DNA of 64,000 nucleotides, from positions 186,001 to 250,000 of the forward strand of contig NW_024470386.1 of the NCBI RefSeq assembly GCF_900496995.4. The letters run 5' to 3'. The notes beneath the pieces are model-generated. The model did not search any database. It was given only the letters and a program-made list of their open reading frames with translations, and was not told the DNA's origin. This stretch comes from Aquila chrysaetos chrysaetos. Lineage: Eukaryota; Chordata; Aves; Accipitriformes; Accipitridae. This document shows positions 35,493 to 46,480 of the stretch, piece by piece. Numbering within the stretch: the stretch's first letter is position 1; every line of letters starts with the position of its first letter. The translations under genes were made by a program, and so were the position numbers.

Positions 35493-37570
35493 ATGGCGCG
35501 GGGCGTTGCGGGACGGGGGCCAGCGGCGCGCAGCCACCCCCTGCCCCGCCAGGGGCCCGGCGCAAGCCCCCGGCAGCCTTGCGCAGAAGGAGGAGCAGAG
35601 GCGGGAGCGGGAAGCGCGACAGGCCGAGCTGAAGGAAGAGCGGCTCCGCACCCAAGAGCTGCGCCGCCGCTTCGCTGCCGAAACCCGGGAGCTGAAGGCG
35701 GCCCTGGAGAGGGAGCGGCAGCTCCTGGCAGAGCGGCTCCGATCTGAGTGGGAGCAGCGACAGGCTCAGGAGGTGCGGCGGCTGCAGGAGCTGAACCAGC
35801 GGCAGCGGGTGGCAGAGACCCGCCAGCTGCTGCGCTGGAAGGAGGCTGAGCTCCGCGAGGGACAGGAGCTGCTGCGGCAGGCACGTACTGCCACCGTTCA
35901 CCAGACGCGGGACCTGCAGCGGCAGCTGGCCGAGGAGATGGTGAGGCCCAGCAAGAGCAGCGGGGAGGCCCAAAGCAAGCTCCAGGACGTCCTCAGCAAG
36001 CTACAGCGGGAGACGGATGGCTACCAGCCCGCCCGCATCCGCCACCTCCAGAACCAGCTGCAGCTGGAGAGGAGACTCTTCCTCAAATACATCCTGCAGC
36101 GGTTCGAGGGCGAGCTGCCCGCCTCCCCCTGCACGGCCCAGCCCGAAGGCCCTCCTGGGCACCAGGGCCATCAGGAGACGCAGAGCTCCTGCTCCTCTGG
36201 CAGAGAAGGGCCCCAGGCCCCGGCGGCACCCCAGGAAAGACCGCCGGAAAGCCGCAGCGCTGGGCAGCAAACAACATGCAAGGCTGTGGCAGATGCTCAG
36301 CTCCAGGTGCCAGAGGGGGAAGACCTGGTGCTCCTGAAGCAGAACAGCCGCCTGCGGCGCCTTCTCGAAGACCTGGAGAGGCAACAGAGTGCCCTTGAGA
36401 TGGAGAACCGCCTCCTGAAAAAGGAATGCTCTCCAGAAGCACGCAAGGAGGCAGAGAGGCTGCGGCAGATAAATGCTCACCTAGCTGCCCTCGCCTCGCG
36501 GCTGGAAGAAAGATCCAAGCAACTGCAGGCGACCATGGGTTGCCTGATCAATACTCAAGTGCCACTGCCCATCCAAAGCCCCACTGGGGAACTGTGCATG
36601 GCATCGCTTCCTCAGCAGAGGGGTGGAGAAATGGGAGAGCCTGCTGGAGCTTTGCTGGCACAAGACAAGCAGCATGACTTCTCAGAGAAGGCAGCTGAGG
36701 AGCTTCAGGCCCAAGTGGCTGCAGGTGAAGAGGCCTCTGATCATGTGAGCGCCCACCGCCCAACTGGTGAGGAGTTAGAGGTGCAGCTCTCGGAGGTGAC
36801 AAATGAAAACACCCGCCTGGCTGAAGAGAATGCTCGCCTCCGTGGGCAGGTGGGTTTGACAGAGCACGTTCGAGCTGAAAATGCCGGACCTGAAAGGGCA
36901 ACTGGCGCGAGTGGCAGCGGAGCGAGATGCTGCCATCCAGATGAAGGTCTGTCTTCAAACCCAGCTGGAAGAGGTGGAGCGCAAACTGGAAGCCATGAGA
37001 GAAATGGCAGAAAGGAGTCAACAGCTGGGGAAGGAGCTTGAGGAGACAAAGTTAGAGCTCCAGAGGAAAGAAGAGCAAGGCAAGTGTTTGCCGAGGGCTC
37101 AGGCAGAAGCACACGGGGAACACCAAGAAACCCTGCAACTGTTTCGAGCCCAGCTGGTTTGGTATCAGAAGCTAAACGAGCAACACCAGCAGCTACTTCA
37201 GGAACTTGAAGGGCTGGAAAGAGAAAGATCCAACGGTATCATTTCCAGGCCGTGCCAGGCTGACGGGGCTGCAGACAAGGAGTCCATCCTCCTGGCGGCT
37301 ATGAGGAAACAACCGGCGGTGCTGCGAGCATTCATAGCTCGATACAGCTATGATCCTTTCAATGGTCCCAACGAGCGGCCTGAACTAGAGCTTCCTCTAG
37401 TTGCTGGACAATACGTGTACGTCTTTGGAGACGTGGACGAAGACGGTTGGTACGTGGGAGAGCTGACCGACGGCACAAGAGGCTTCGTCCCCTCTAATCT
37501 TGTTGAAGAAGTTTCAGATGACGGACAGCCTGATGACACCGGATTCTGGCTGGAGACAAGTGATTGGTAG
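35493..37570 (+). pseudogene. RIM-binding-protein-like intronless retrocopy (coiled coil + SH3)
   Basis: The ATG at 35493 has a strong GCCATGG context. Reading then follows another frame from about 35580, with a long coiled coil (EEQRREREARQAELKEER, leucine/glutamine-rich heptads) to about 36850. It shifts by one again near 36860-36880 and continues through more coiled coil into one SH3 domain (37331-37516; [32 protein letters not shown]) and stops at TAG 37568. Sequence and order match the N-terminal half of RIM-binding proteins (TSPOAP1/RIMBP family), which link presynaptic calcium channels to RIM and normally have fibronectin repeats and two more SH3 domains. About 2 kb without clear introns indicates a retrocopy, like mammalian RIMBP3. 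It ends after the first SH3, with ATTAAA at 37613. The two frame changes make it a pseudogene unless they are sequence errors or tiny spliced segments. Confidence 0.75.
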
Positions 37571-37612
37571 CAGGACACAGATGATGTCTGTCCTGTCTTC
37601 TTCTATGTTCTT

Positions 37613-37618
37613 ATTAAA
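37613..37618 (+). promoter_or_regulatory. Candidate poly(A) signal of the RIM-binding-protein-like copy
   Basis: ATTAAA 43 nt after the stop codon. Its presence suggests that truncation after the first SH3 is an established 3' end and not just a frame break. Confidence 0.5.
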
Positions 37619-37687
37619 TCTTTTCCTAATGATCTCTCTGCACAATGTCACTCTCTATCCTGAGTGGATGTGTACTGAAAGGACTAT

Positions 37688-37787
37688 GTGCCAGCTACTG
37701 GGGGGGTTGGCATGGGTGGACTGGGTGCCAGCTACTGGAGTCAACCGGGGGGTGTAGGCACCCCTGGCTTGTGGTGCCAGCTACTGG
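37688..37787. repeat. Three copies of a 14-nt repeat
   Basis: GTGCCAGCTACTGG occurs at 37688, 37725 and 37774 within about 100 bp of G-rich sequence downstream of the retrocopy. No role can be assigned. Confidence 0.7.
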
Positions 37788-38213
37788 CGTGGGTCCCAGT
37801 GCAGCCGGGCCCTGGCTGGGCTATCAGGTGGGCAGAGGGTCTGTGCTGGGTGGCTGTGGGGTTCCTGCAGCACAAATGTGTGAGTGCTGCATGTTTGCAG
37901 GGAGCACCAAGACGGACCAGTCAGCAAGTAGGCGACTCGTGGGGTGGGTCGCAGGGCCGGAATCTGGGCAGGGGTACTGGCAGGGCAGAGAGGCTGTGGC
38001 AGTACTCTGGGGATCCATGAACACGCGTGTGCTTGTGAACGTATAGTGTGTTGTGTGTGTGCCTGCCACTAGTGACCTCCTGTCTCTGGCAGCCCAAGAG
38101 GAGGAGGGGACATGGCTGTCTCTGTGTTTTATGAGAGTCCTCCATGAGGGTACTGTTGACGGCAGCGCCTCGTCTGTGTGACTGGCCGTGTCAGTGTCCT
38201 CTCCGCAGCTGTG

Positions 38214-38234
38214 TCTGTGTGTGTGTGTGTGTGC
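38214..38234. repeat. (GT)n microsatellite
   Basis: Short TG dinucleotide run in noncoding sequence. Confidence 0.8.
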
Positions 38235-38499
38235 ATCTCTGGGATGCGTGCTCAGCTTTGCTAGAAGTTGCAGCTGCAAGCGGAAAAGTGGCAGCTGCAT
38301 CCCTCAGCCTGGGCAAAGACTCCAGATGCCCAGGCACCGGGCTGGGCTCCAGCAGCCAGGCAGGAGTGTACTGGTGGTACTGGTCTGGGCTCCAGGGGCA
38401 TGGTAGGAGGGGTCCTTGGCTGCAGTCCCTGGAAGCGGTGGCCAGTCTTGACATCCCGTAACACTGTGGGTCTGTGGGATGCATGGGGGGATCTGAATC

Positions 38500-39260
38500 C
38501 TGCTTCATCCCAAGGGCTTCCAGCTGGGGATGAGATGTCTGCATTGCTTCAGCTGAATCCCTGCCCAGCCAGAGCGTTTAACCAACACCTCCCTGTCACT
38601 GCCTGTGTGTCCTTTTTGTCATGGGCCGAGAATATCAGTGCCCAGAGGGGAACATCTACACCTCTCATAGACATCTGCGCTCTGGTAGGACAAACCATGC
38701 TTTTGGAATCGCTCTCTCTCCGCTCTTTAGAGAGGGACAATTGCCGATTACTGCAGTCAGCTAAAAAGTCCATTCCCCAAGGGTGACTCCGCTGCCTTTC
38801 AGGAGCTGAGACATCTCCAGGGAGCCCAGAAGAGGCAGAGAAAGTGAAGCCTTGGGCTGGTCCTCTGCTCCTGAGCTGGGCCGGGCTCCTGGGATGGAGG
38901 GAGCTCCCAGCAAGTGGGCAGCGCTTGTGAGAGACGGCTCTGCCCAGGAGCAGCTCCCCTGCGAAGCACAGCAGGGCTGAAGGCACTGCCTGCAGGTAGC
39001 GAGGGGAGATGAGTGAGGCAGAGAGAGGTCAGTGGGAGGACAGCTGAGCTCCCAGTGTGGGAGAAGGACTTCTGGGAAGACTCCGGCTGCAGGGCAGTGC
39101 ACATGCGTGAGTTTCCTGGAGGAGTCTCCAAAACCTGGCACATCCAAAGCATCTGTCAGAACAACCCTCACAGTTTGTAGGAAGACGTGCTGCTGAGCAA
39201 GGCTTCCCTGCTGCATTGTCAGAGGGACAGGACACAATGGCTGCCTTCTCCCGGGTACGG
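38500..39260. repeat. Paralogous flanking block, copy 2
   Basis: Same-orientation relative of 13330-14070, moderately diverged. No coding domain is recognised. No OR relic follows it here; an LTR fragment does. Confidence 0.65.
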
Positions 39261-39268
39261 CTGCAGAG

Positions 39269-39690
39269 TGTCAATGTGGTTTGTGACAAAAGAATGTCTA
39301 GCGAGAAAAGATGGATAGTAGAGGTACTAATCAACATTCTTTAGCATAAGTTGTATCGAACATGTAAAGTGTCCAACCGTGCAGAATCGCTAGGAAAGGG
39401 TCAACTAGTGGACAAGTGAGGAAGACTATCAAAGACCACCAGAGGACCCCTGAAGATCACCACAGATCTCGAGTGCGCCTGCGCCAAGGACATTTACATA
39501 TACTAATGAGTTCCTGGAATTCAGATGAATGTGTGAATTGTTTCCAGGAAAAATCATGACTATGTATGTCCATTTTGTATATAATCTCAACTGTTGAAAG
39601 AATTGGTATGCACGATAGGTGGAACGATCCCCCGGTGCATCCAGTGATGCAATGAAGAATGCCTGCTTTCTAAAACTCCAGAATGGAGTC
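39269..39690 (+). mobile_element. ERV LTR fragment, same family as the 3' LTR at 55 kb
   Basis: Shares GGACAAGTGAGGAAGACTAT, AAGACCACCAGAG and GCGCCTGCG...GGACATTT with 55430-55480 in the same order. The U3 start and the R-U5 end are poorly defined, so it is a degraded or partial LTR. A short plus-strand CR1 tail (CTATTCTATGATTCTAG) follows at about 39750. Confidence 0.7.
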
Positions 39691-40020
39691 TTAGAGAGTT
39701 TCTGAAGTGCCAACTTATGTTAACAGCTGAAAGATCCCTTCCAAGCCAAACTATTCTATGATTCTAGAATTCTGCTATGTGGCTTCTTGTGGCACTTTGC
39801 ATGTTAACGAGGCCTTTGGTGCCGAGTTCCTGAACTGCAGATATTGAAAGAATGCACCAGCCTAGAAGGAAGCAAAAGGCTTCCTGAGGTCCATCCAAGT
39901 GTGGGGAGCGAAGGGGAGGACAAGAGGCAGGTCAGCTCATGGAGCATGTTGAGCACTGTCTAGCCACGCCACAGCAGAGGGCATTTCCCCATCTCCCGGG
40001 GTGAGGCACGCACACATGAT

Positions 40021-40988
40021 TGTTACCGAAAAGCTCGGAATGAAGAACTTATCAACACCAATTTTGTGTAGATAAGCAGACACTTCTTTATGGACGGCCG
40101 GGTGCGCGGGCGAGTCCTCTCACGAGCCACGCACACCTGTCACCAAAACAATACACCTTATATTAAGACTTATTGATGCATAGTCATTAGATTTCCAAGA
40201 AAAGTTATTCATTAAACTTCCGGGAAATCATTAGCATATGAAAATGTCCTTTACGCAGGCGCAGTGAAGGTCTCTCCGAGGCGTGGTAAGTCTTGGAGGC
40301 GGGTAGCTTTTGACCAGGAGGTGTGTTTTGGTATTATAATGAAGCAAAATTCGTCTAGAGTTCATGATTTCTTCATCGATGTTATGGCAACAGGTGCAAT
40401 CCATCCTTTTTGACAGTAGCTATGCGGTTATCTCTAACGGCTCTAGCCAGGGACCTTCCAGGAGCCTTGTACTGCACATTCTATCCTTGGGGATTGGCCG
40501 CTGCGTTCCAAACAGGCCGTTGTCAGGTAACGTACTGACAACTCTTACACCACCCCGTGGCTCAACGTGGTCGTCAGGTATTTCTTTATCTTGTTATCTA
40601 ACTTCTAAATGTTCCTACTAGATGATTTTAGCCAATTTCTCCGGCCTTGATACGGGGCTATACAGGGGATTTCACAACAGACACTGGTTGGTGGTTAAAT
40701 GTATAAGATACAACATACATACGATTTTGCTAAAATATTAAAATTAAATATGATTAATTCTAACTAATAATAAATCAATGACAAATCAGTAACATGATGG
40801 TAACCTCTCCGTTGTTCAGAGTCCTTCAGTCACATTCCCAGGTCAGACCTATTCCTCCTCCACCCACAGACATCAACGGCTTCCCATTTCGGGGTTTGCA
40901 CATGGTTGGAAGGATGTGCTAAGGTGTCTTAAGGCTTTCCATCTCATTGTCAGGGGATGACCACGTTTCTCCAGTCACCATTCATGCA
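40021..40988 (-). mobile_element. Solo LTR inserted in duplicated block
   Basis: Starts TGTTACCG (40021) and ends near TTCATGCA (40988) on the plus strand. The flanks are TGAT (40017-40020) and TGCT (40989-40992), probably a diverged 4-6 bp target-site duplication, since the uninterrupted copy at 21.6 kb has ACATGATGGAAACC. Read on the minus strand it contains the CACTGCGCCTGCG...GGACATTTTCATATGCTAATGA segment shared with the LTRs at 39.4 and 55.4 kb, so all three belong to one LTR family. Confidence 0.8.
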
Positions 40989-41344
40989 TGCTAAAAACCC
41001 CAGTTGAGGAAGCACATCTTGTGGAGGGGAGAACCTCCCCGAGGCCCCTTTGTGCTTCTTGAGGTCCAAGCACTTGTGCAAGGCTCCAGGAGGAGTGAAT
41101 TTGGTGCCCGCCTTTGCATTGCAGATGGGTGGTCTGCAGCGGGCAGGGAACGGGCCAGGACTGCGACCAGGAATGCCGTGGGAGGGGAGGTCCGTCGCTC
41201 AGGAAGACAAGGATGAAGGGTGGGCATTGAGGGTTGTGGTGTTGCTCTTCCCAAGTCACCATTACGCGTGAGGAAGTTCTGCTTCCCTGGCGATGGCCAA
41301 ACATCTGCCTGCCGTTGGGAAGCCCCAGGGAGCCCCCTTCGGGA

Positions 41345-41350
41345 GTCTCT

Positions 41351-41401
<51 letters not shown>

Positions 41402-41419
41402 TGAGCCCACCCAGGGACC
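41345..41419 (+). pseudogene. tRNA-Asn-like copy with an altered T loop
   Basis: Same acceptor, D and anticodon arms (GTT) as the gene at 21943, but the T loop reads TTCTGAGC, one base longer than TTCGAGC, which also breaks the box B promoter core. The discriminator is C instead of G. Probably a nonfunctional duplicate, although its variable loop (AGGTT) is the form I would expect for this tRNA. Confidence 0.8.
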
Positions 41420-41751
41420 GCTCTCCCCTCTCGCCTGCCTATGCCACAGCCTCCTAACATTTAAGGTCCCTTCCAATCCAAAGTGTCCTGTGGCTCTAGA
41501 AAAAAACCCAGGCTCTTCACTCCCCTCACCAAAGCCAGAGGAGGGAAAGAAAACTGATAGCAGCAGTCCCTTATTCTGATTTGCCTGCCCAGCTTGGGGA
41601 GCAGGGCTTAGCTCCCACCTGGGCTCAACCCACCACATAATTTGCCTTAGTTCTACTTTCACTAAAGACACTAACAGTAACATGCTACCAAAACCTTGCT
41701 ACACAAACCCAATACAAACCCACGTCTCCAAAGGCATGATCCCACTTTGCC

Positions 41752-42385
41752 TGTGTCCTGGTTTCAGCTGGCATAGAGTTCATTTTCTTCTTAGCAGCTG
41801 GTGCAGTGTGTTTTGGGTTTAGTGTGAGAATAATGTTGTTAAAGCACTGATGGTTTAGTTGTTGCTAAGTAGCGCTTATCCTAAGTTAAGGATTGTTTAG
41901 TTTCCCATGCTCTGCCAGCAAACAGGTGTACAAGAAGTTGGGAGGGACCATAGCCAGGACAGCTGGCCCGAACTAGCCAAAGGGATATTCCATACCATAG
42001 AACATCATGCTCAGTATATAAACTGGGGGGAATTGGCTGGGAGGGGTGGATCGCTGCTCAGGCATTGGTCAGCACGTGGTGAGCAGTTGCATTGTGCATC
42101 ACTTGTCATTTCTTGGGTTTTAATTCTTTTTTTTAATTTTAAAAAAAAAAATTATATTCATTATTATTATTGTTGTTGTTATATTTATTATTGTTGTTGT
42201 TGTTAGTAGTAGAGGTAGTATTGTTAGTATTACATTTTATTTTACTTGAGTTATCAAATTGTTCTTATCTCAAACCCAGGAGTTTTACTTTTTCTTTCTG
42301 ATTCTCCTCCCCATCCCACTGGGTGCGGGGGGAGTAAGTGAGCAGCTGCATGGTGCTTACTTGCTGGCTGGGCTTAAACCACACC
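41752..42385 (+). mobile_element. Solo LTR (same family as 62398-62992)
   Basis: Starts TGTGTCCTGGTTTCAGCTGG and ends in GGCTTAAACCACACCA. It shares the internal run CCAAAGGGATATTCCATACC, the ACTGGGGGGAATTGGC region and the overall order with the LTR at 62.4 kb. The 3' half carries an expanded ATT/GTT microsatellite (42120-42240). No clean target-site duplication was found; the 3' end has mutated. Confidence 0.8.
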
Positions 42386-43539
42386 ACCTTCCTTGCTGTC
42401 AGGCCACATGGCTGCCTCCTCTCCAGCTCACTGGCCACCAAGACCATTCCCAGAGAGCTGCTCCCAGCCCAGCAGCCCCCAGCCTGTGCCATTGCCAGGG
42501 TTAATCCCCTTCTAGGGCAAAAACTGGCATTTGTCCTTACTGGATTTCATGAGCTTCCTGCCAATATGTGCTCTCCTCCTCCTTGAACCCTTTCACTGGG
42601 CACAGAGTCCTAGAGACCTTTTCAGTTAAGACTCAGGCAAAGACGGAATTTAGTCCCTCAGCCCCATCTAAATCACCCTCCCCGTTCCGGAGCAGCCCTG
42701 CATTTTCCTTCTTCAGCCTTGGTCTCCAACGCAATGATCAACGCTCTTCTCTTTCCTTCTGACTACCCTTGCAACCACCAGCAATCTCAAGCTTTCCCAA
42801 AATCATACCTGCGCGACGAAGGCAACGCAGCTAAATGCCTTGTTTGTGTCCGTCGTTGCTGTCACTCCCTGGCAGCTGCTTCGTGGCCCCTGTCATTGCC
42901 CTGTCCCTGTGCTGGCCCAGCCCCGCTGCCCCACACGGGGTCCCACGGCCCTGCTGTGCGGGCACAGCATGCCTGGGACGGGGTATGTTTGGGGGTGTGG
43001 AATGGTCCCCCCGGTATGATGCCCAGGACAGCCCATGGTGCCCTGTGCCCCCCCATGGACCTCCTGTTAGGCAGCCTCTCCCAGCTCCCAGTCCCTGCCT
43101 TGCTCAGGACGTGCCCCACAGGAGGCTTCGCAGACAATCCTGCTCTGGGGTCTGGGACAGGGGAGAAGCCGGGAGGCCTGGCCGGTCCCCCGATGTAGGC
43201 ACTGATCCAGCAGGAGGATGGAGGTGGCTGCACAGACAAAACTAACCCATTAACTTTGGCATTTTCCTCTGCCAGGCACTTTCTAGCCCAGCCCTGCTTC
43301 TCCATGGCTCTCCACCACAACCTCTCCCCAGCGCAGCAGCCCAGGCGTGGGCTGACCCCATGGCAGCGCCCACCACAGGGTGCTGCAGAGCTCTGGGCAC
43401 TCACACGACAACACCGTCCCGTCTGAAGGGCACAGCAGGTCCTGGAGGGCAGAGAGGTGGGTTGTCTTCTGCATCAGCCCCAGCACTGGGGGCCAGCCAT
43501 GGCATGAGGAGACACAGGCCAGTGTCTCCCTGTGCATTG
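42386..43539. other. No gene recognised
   Basis: C-rich sequence with open frames on both strands that lack family features. Probably flank of the receptor-cluster paralogous block. Confidence 0.45.
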
Positions 43540-43800
43540 AGAAATAGGTTTCTCTTGGTCATTTTTTACCCCCTGGAAGCACAGAGTTGCTCCTCTGCTC
43601 TTCTCCGGGGACATCCCTGCCCCAGGAGAGCCTTTCCCCATGGGAGTGTGTCCATGCTGGCCTGGCCAGCCTTTCCCACCCCCTCCCCATGCTCCCCGCA
43701 GGGCCCCGAGCTGGTGGGGTTGCTGTGCAGAGTGAGCAGGCTGTGATGCCTGAAAGCCACGGGAAGGCAGTCCCAGGCAGATCCCTTCTCCAGGGGAACT
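43540..43800. repeat. Paralogous block, inverted relative to 16960-17220
   Basis: Reverse complement carries the same GGGAAAGGCTCTC, GAAGAGCAGAGGAGCAACTC and AAACCTATT runs as 16960-17220. No coding domain was recognised. Confidence 0.6.
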
Positions 43801-45914
43801 GGGCACCCAGCTTCTCAAAGGTTGTCTTAGCGAGGTCCACGACCATGCGACCTGCAAGACCATCTCAGTATGTGGTTCTTGAAAGGTGCCTTCATCGCTG
43901 CAGCACCAGCTCCGGCATAGACTCCGTAGCACAGGTGATATTATTTCTCTGTGAAACCTCTCTTTCTGCATGCACCTGCAGGATGGAGATGACCCGGGCA
44001 GCTGGGGCTCCCTGTGCTAAGAGGGAGGTGTAGGATCTGGGCTGAGCCTCCAGGTACAGCCACAGCGAGGTCTGGCTTCACACCAGGGCCATCCAGCCGG
44101 CTTTGGGGAGACTTGTGGGTGAACCCTGCACCCAGAGAAACGCTTCCCCATGTCTGTGTGCTGACCACGCAGCTCCTGGTTTGCCTCCCTATGTGCCAGT
44201 GTCTTTGGAGGGGTGTTGAGCACCCAGCCCCTGTATGTCTTTCCCACGTGGCTCCTGACTTCATGGACCTCCAACCTGCCTCCTGCCCAGTCTATCCCTT
44301 GCACCGAAACCCTTCCCCACCCTTGCTGCCTTTTTCCTGCCCCAGATCAGTCAGACCGCGCTTGACGGCAGCTTTTGGGGAGCAACGTAGAGACAAAGGC
44401 CAATGAGGATTTGAAGTGCCAGGGCAGGGGTTTTCCTCAGGGAGCATGGGAGACAGGTTCCAGGATCTCCCACGGGCAAGGAGAAGGGACCCAGTAGAAG
44501 CAGCTGCTTCAGGAGACAGCAAGGACAATGACGGTGGGATCTGGGGAGCTGCTGGCACCGTGCAGCAGTGGCCACAGCCCTCTGCGAGAGATGGAAATGC
44601 CCTTCCCTGCTGAAAGGCTGAGCTGCTGGAGCACGGCTTTCCCACGTGGCCGTGGCATCACCCTGCTCTCCTTGCTGCAATGGGCAATGCTTGGGCTTCT
44701 TCAGAGATACTTGAAGACCCCCCCACACACCTCCCCCACCTGTGTCCCTAAAAATGCCAAGCCAAGAGCCTTTCCAATGTCAGATCCAGGATCCCCCCCG
44801 CCATGCCAGAGTCCCCCCTGCCCTTTGCAAGTCACAGGTAGAGGGCAAGGTTGCCAGTGCCATGGGCAGAGGGAAGCCTGGATAGCTAGGTCCTGGGAGA
44901 CGCCTGGTCTCAGGGGGCTCCGACACGATTGCTGGGGCAGGCGGCATTTCCAAACTCTGTGCCAAGAGGAGCCAAGCCTCTCATCCATCATTTCACAGCT
45001 TTTTTCCTGCAGCCATTCCTGCAAAGCAATCGTCAAAAGGCCCTGGAGAACTGGGTCTGCCTTTGAAGCTGGTGATGTTCTGAACAGGGCTTGGGAAGAC
45101 CCTTCCAGCTTCAGTTTCTCCACTCTTCTTCCTGATGGTGGCACCACAGACAGGACACCGCAGGGTGGCACAGGCAGCCCCAGCCTGTTCCTCGCTGGCA
45201 CCACCACTGCCGGGTGGGAGCTGAACCCTGCAAATGAGCCAAGGACCACTAGACGTCTGCGAACAGCCCCTGCAAAAACCAACTTCCTTGGGGAACTGCT
45301 CTGCAATTCCTTTATTGAAACTATTGACAGCATCATACCAGGAATTAATGAAGAAGGACATAAAGCAAGGGAAGGACTCGCCTGGTTTAGTTTCAATTAA
45401 CAGAAAGGAGAGGGTTTTCCTCCTGCAGTCTATCAGGTCCTCACTGTTTGGGTGAAATGCTGACTCCTTCACCATCTCTTGCTTGGACCATTTTTGCAGA
45501 GGCTTCTTCCTTCCACAATCCATTTTTTGCATGAAAATGGGCTCAAGTCACTGCTGGTGGTGCCTGATTTACCCAGTGTCATGTGTAGAGCACTCCGCTA
45601 AAGGCTATGAAAAGTCCCCAGGTGCCTTTTGGCGTTGCAGCACCCTCTCTTCCATTCTCTGCTCCATCCCCTACCTGCTGCATGGGCTCAGGGCAGTATC
45701 CCTCTGGAGTCTCCTGATTCTAGACCTACTCACCCCACAATAAATAGTGCATGTTTGCAATGAAAATAATGTGACAAATGAACCCAACCTGTGATCAGAG
45801 CTCAGGGAGTAGCTGTCAAAAGCAGAATCATCCCTGAACCGAACTGAACTGCTGCAGCCAAGGCTTTACAGAGGACATTGAGACCAAAGAGTTTAGATCT
45901 ATTTAACTTAACAG
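43801..45914. other. No gene recognised; antisense-overlapping open frames
   Basis: About 2.1 kb. A minus-strand frame of 179 codons (44993-45532, ATG start, one CPVCG motif) overlaps a plus-strand frame of 290 codons (44528-45400). Neither resembles a known family, and overlapping long frames in GC-rich DNA are expected by chance. Confidence 0.4.
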
Positions 45915-46480
45915 GAAGTGGACTGATGTTCACACCAAAACAATTGGATTACATACAAGAATACCTGGGAAAACACTGACCCCCAAAAGGCTCTTTACTC
46001 TGAGCGGCTGCAATTCCACCAGACTAAAGCCAGTCAAATTGCAATGTGACCTATGAAGCTTTGGAGGAAACTTGACTATCTCTGGTATTTTGAAACCCCC
46101 TAGAAATAAAGACTGCAACAGTGGGAGCTCTAAAGAAATGCTGCATCCAAGGGTTTGCACATCCACAAAAAAACAGAATGAGTGGGAAAGGAGCAATACA
46201 CACTGCCTCGGAGCAGAGGAAACACCTCACACTGAAACACCAAAAAGCGGCAGTCTAGTCTGCTTAACGGAAAAAGCACTGATGTTCAGAGCGAAGGGAC
46301 ATGATTAGAAATGTGAATGTCTCTGTCTAGGGAAACACTGACCCCCCCCAAAGTCTCTTCATTCTGCAGAGAGGAAATTCTGCTGGGTTTGAGCCAGAGA
46401 AATTGCAATGTGACATACAAAGTTTTGGAGGAAATGTGACTGTATCTCTGATGTGGTAAAACCCCCTAGAAATAGAGAAA
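45915..46480. repeat. Direct duplication of a ~200 bp segment
   Basis: Units at about 45915-46110 and 46275-46480 share CACTGATGTTCA-like, GGGAAAACACTGACCCCC-like, AAATTGCAATGTGAC and ACCCCCTAGAAATA runs in the same order, spaced about 360 bp apart. Moderately diverged, with no known element or coding content. Confidence 0.7.

Larger units (their letters stand above)
39770..41690 (+). repeat. tRNA-Asn-bearing duplicated block, copy 2, interrupted by an LTR
   Basis: Aligns with 21355-22290 on both sides of an LTR at 40021-40988. The left part ends at CACACATGAT (40020) and the right part resumes at AAACCCCAGTTGAGG (about 40993). The copies are closely similar and contain matching tRNA and CR1-tail relics, so duplication came before the LTR insertion or the LTR was not copied. 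Confidence 0.85.

Noticed and set aside
44993-45532. 179-codon minus-strand frame with CPVCG
   Set aside because: Overlaps a longer plus-strand frame, no family resemblance and no gene signals; treated as chance.
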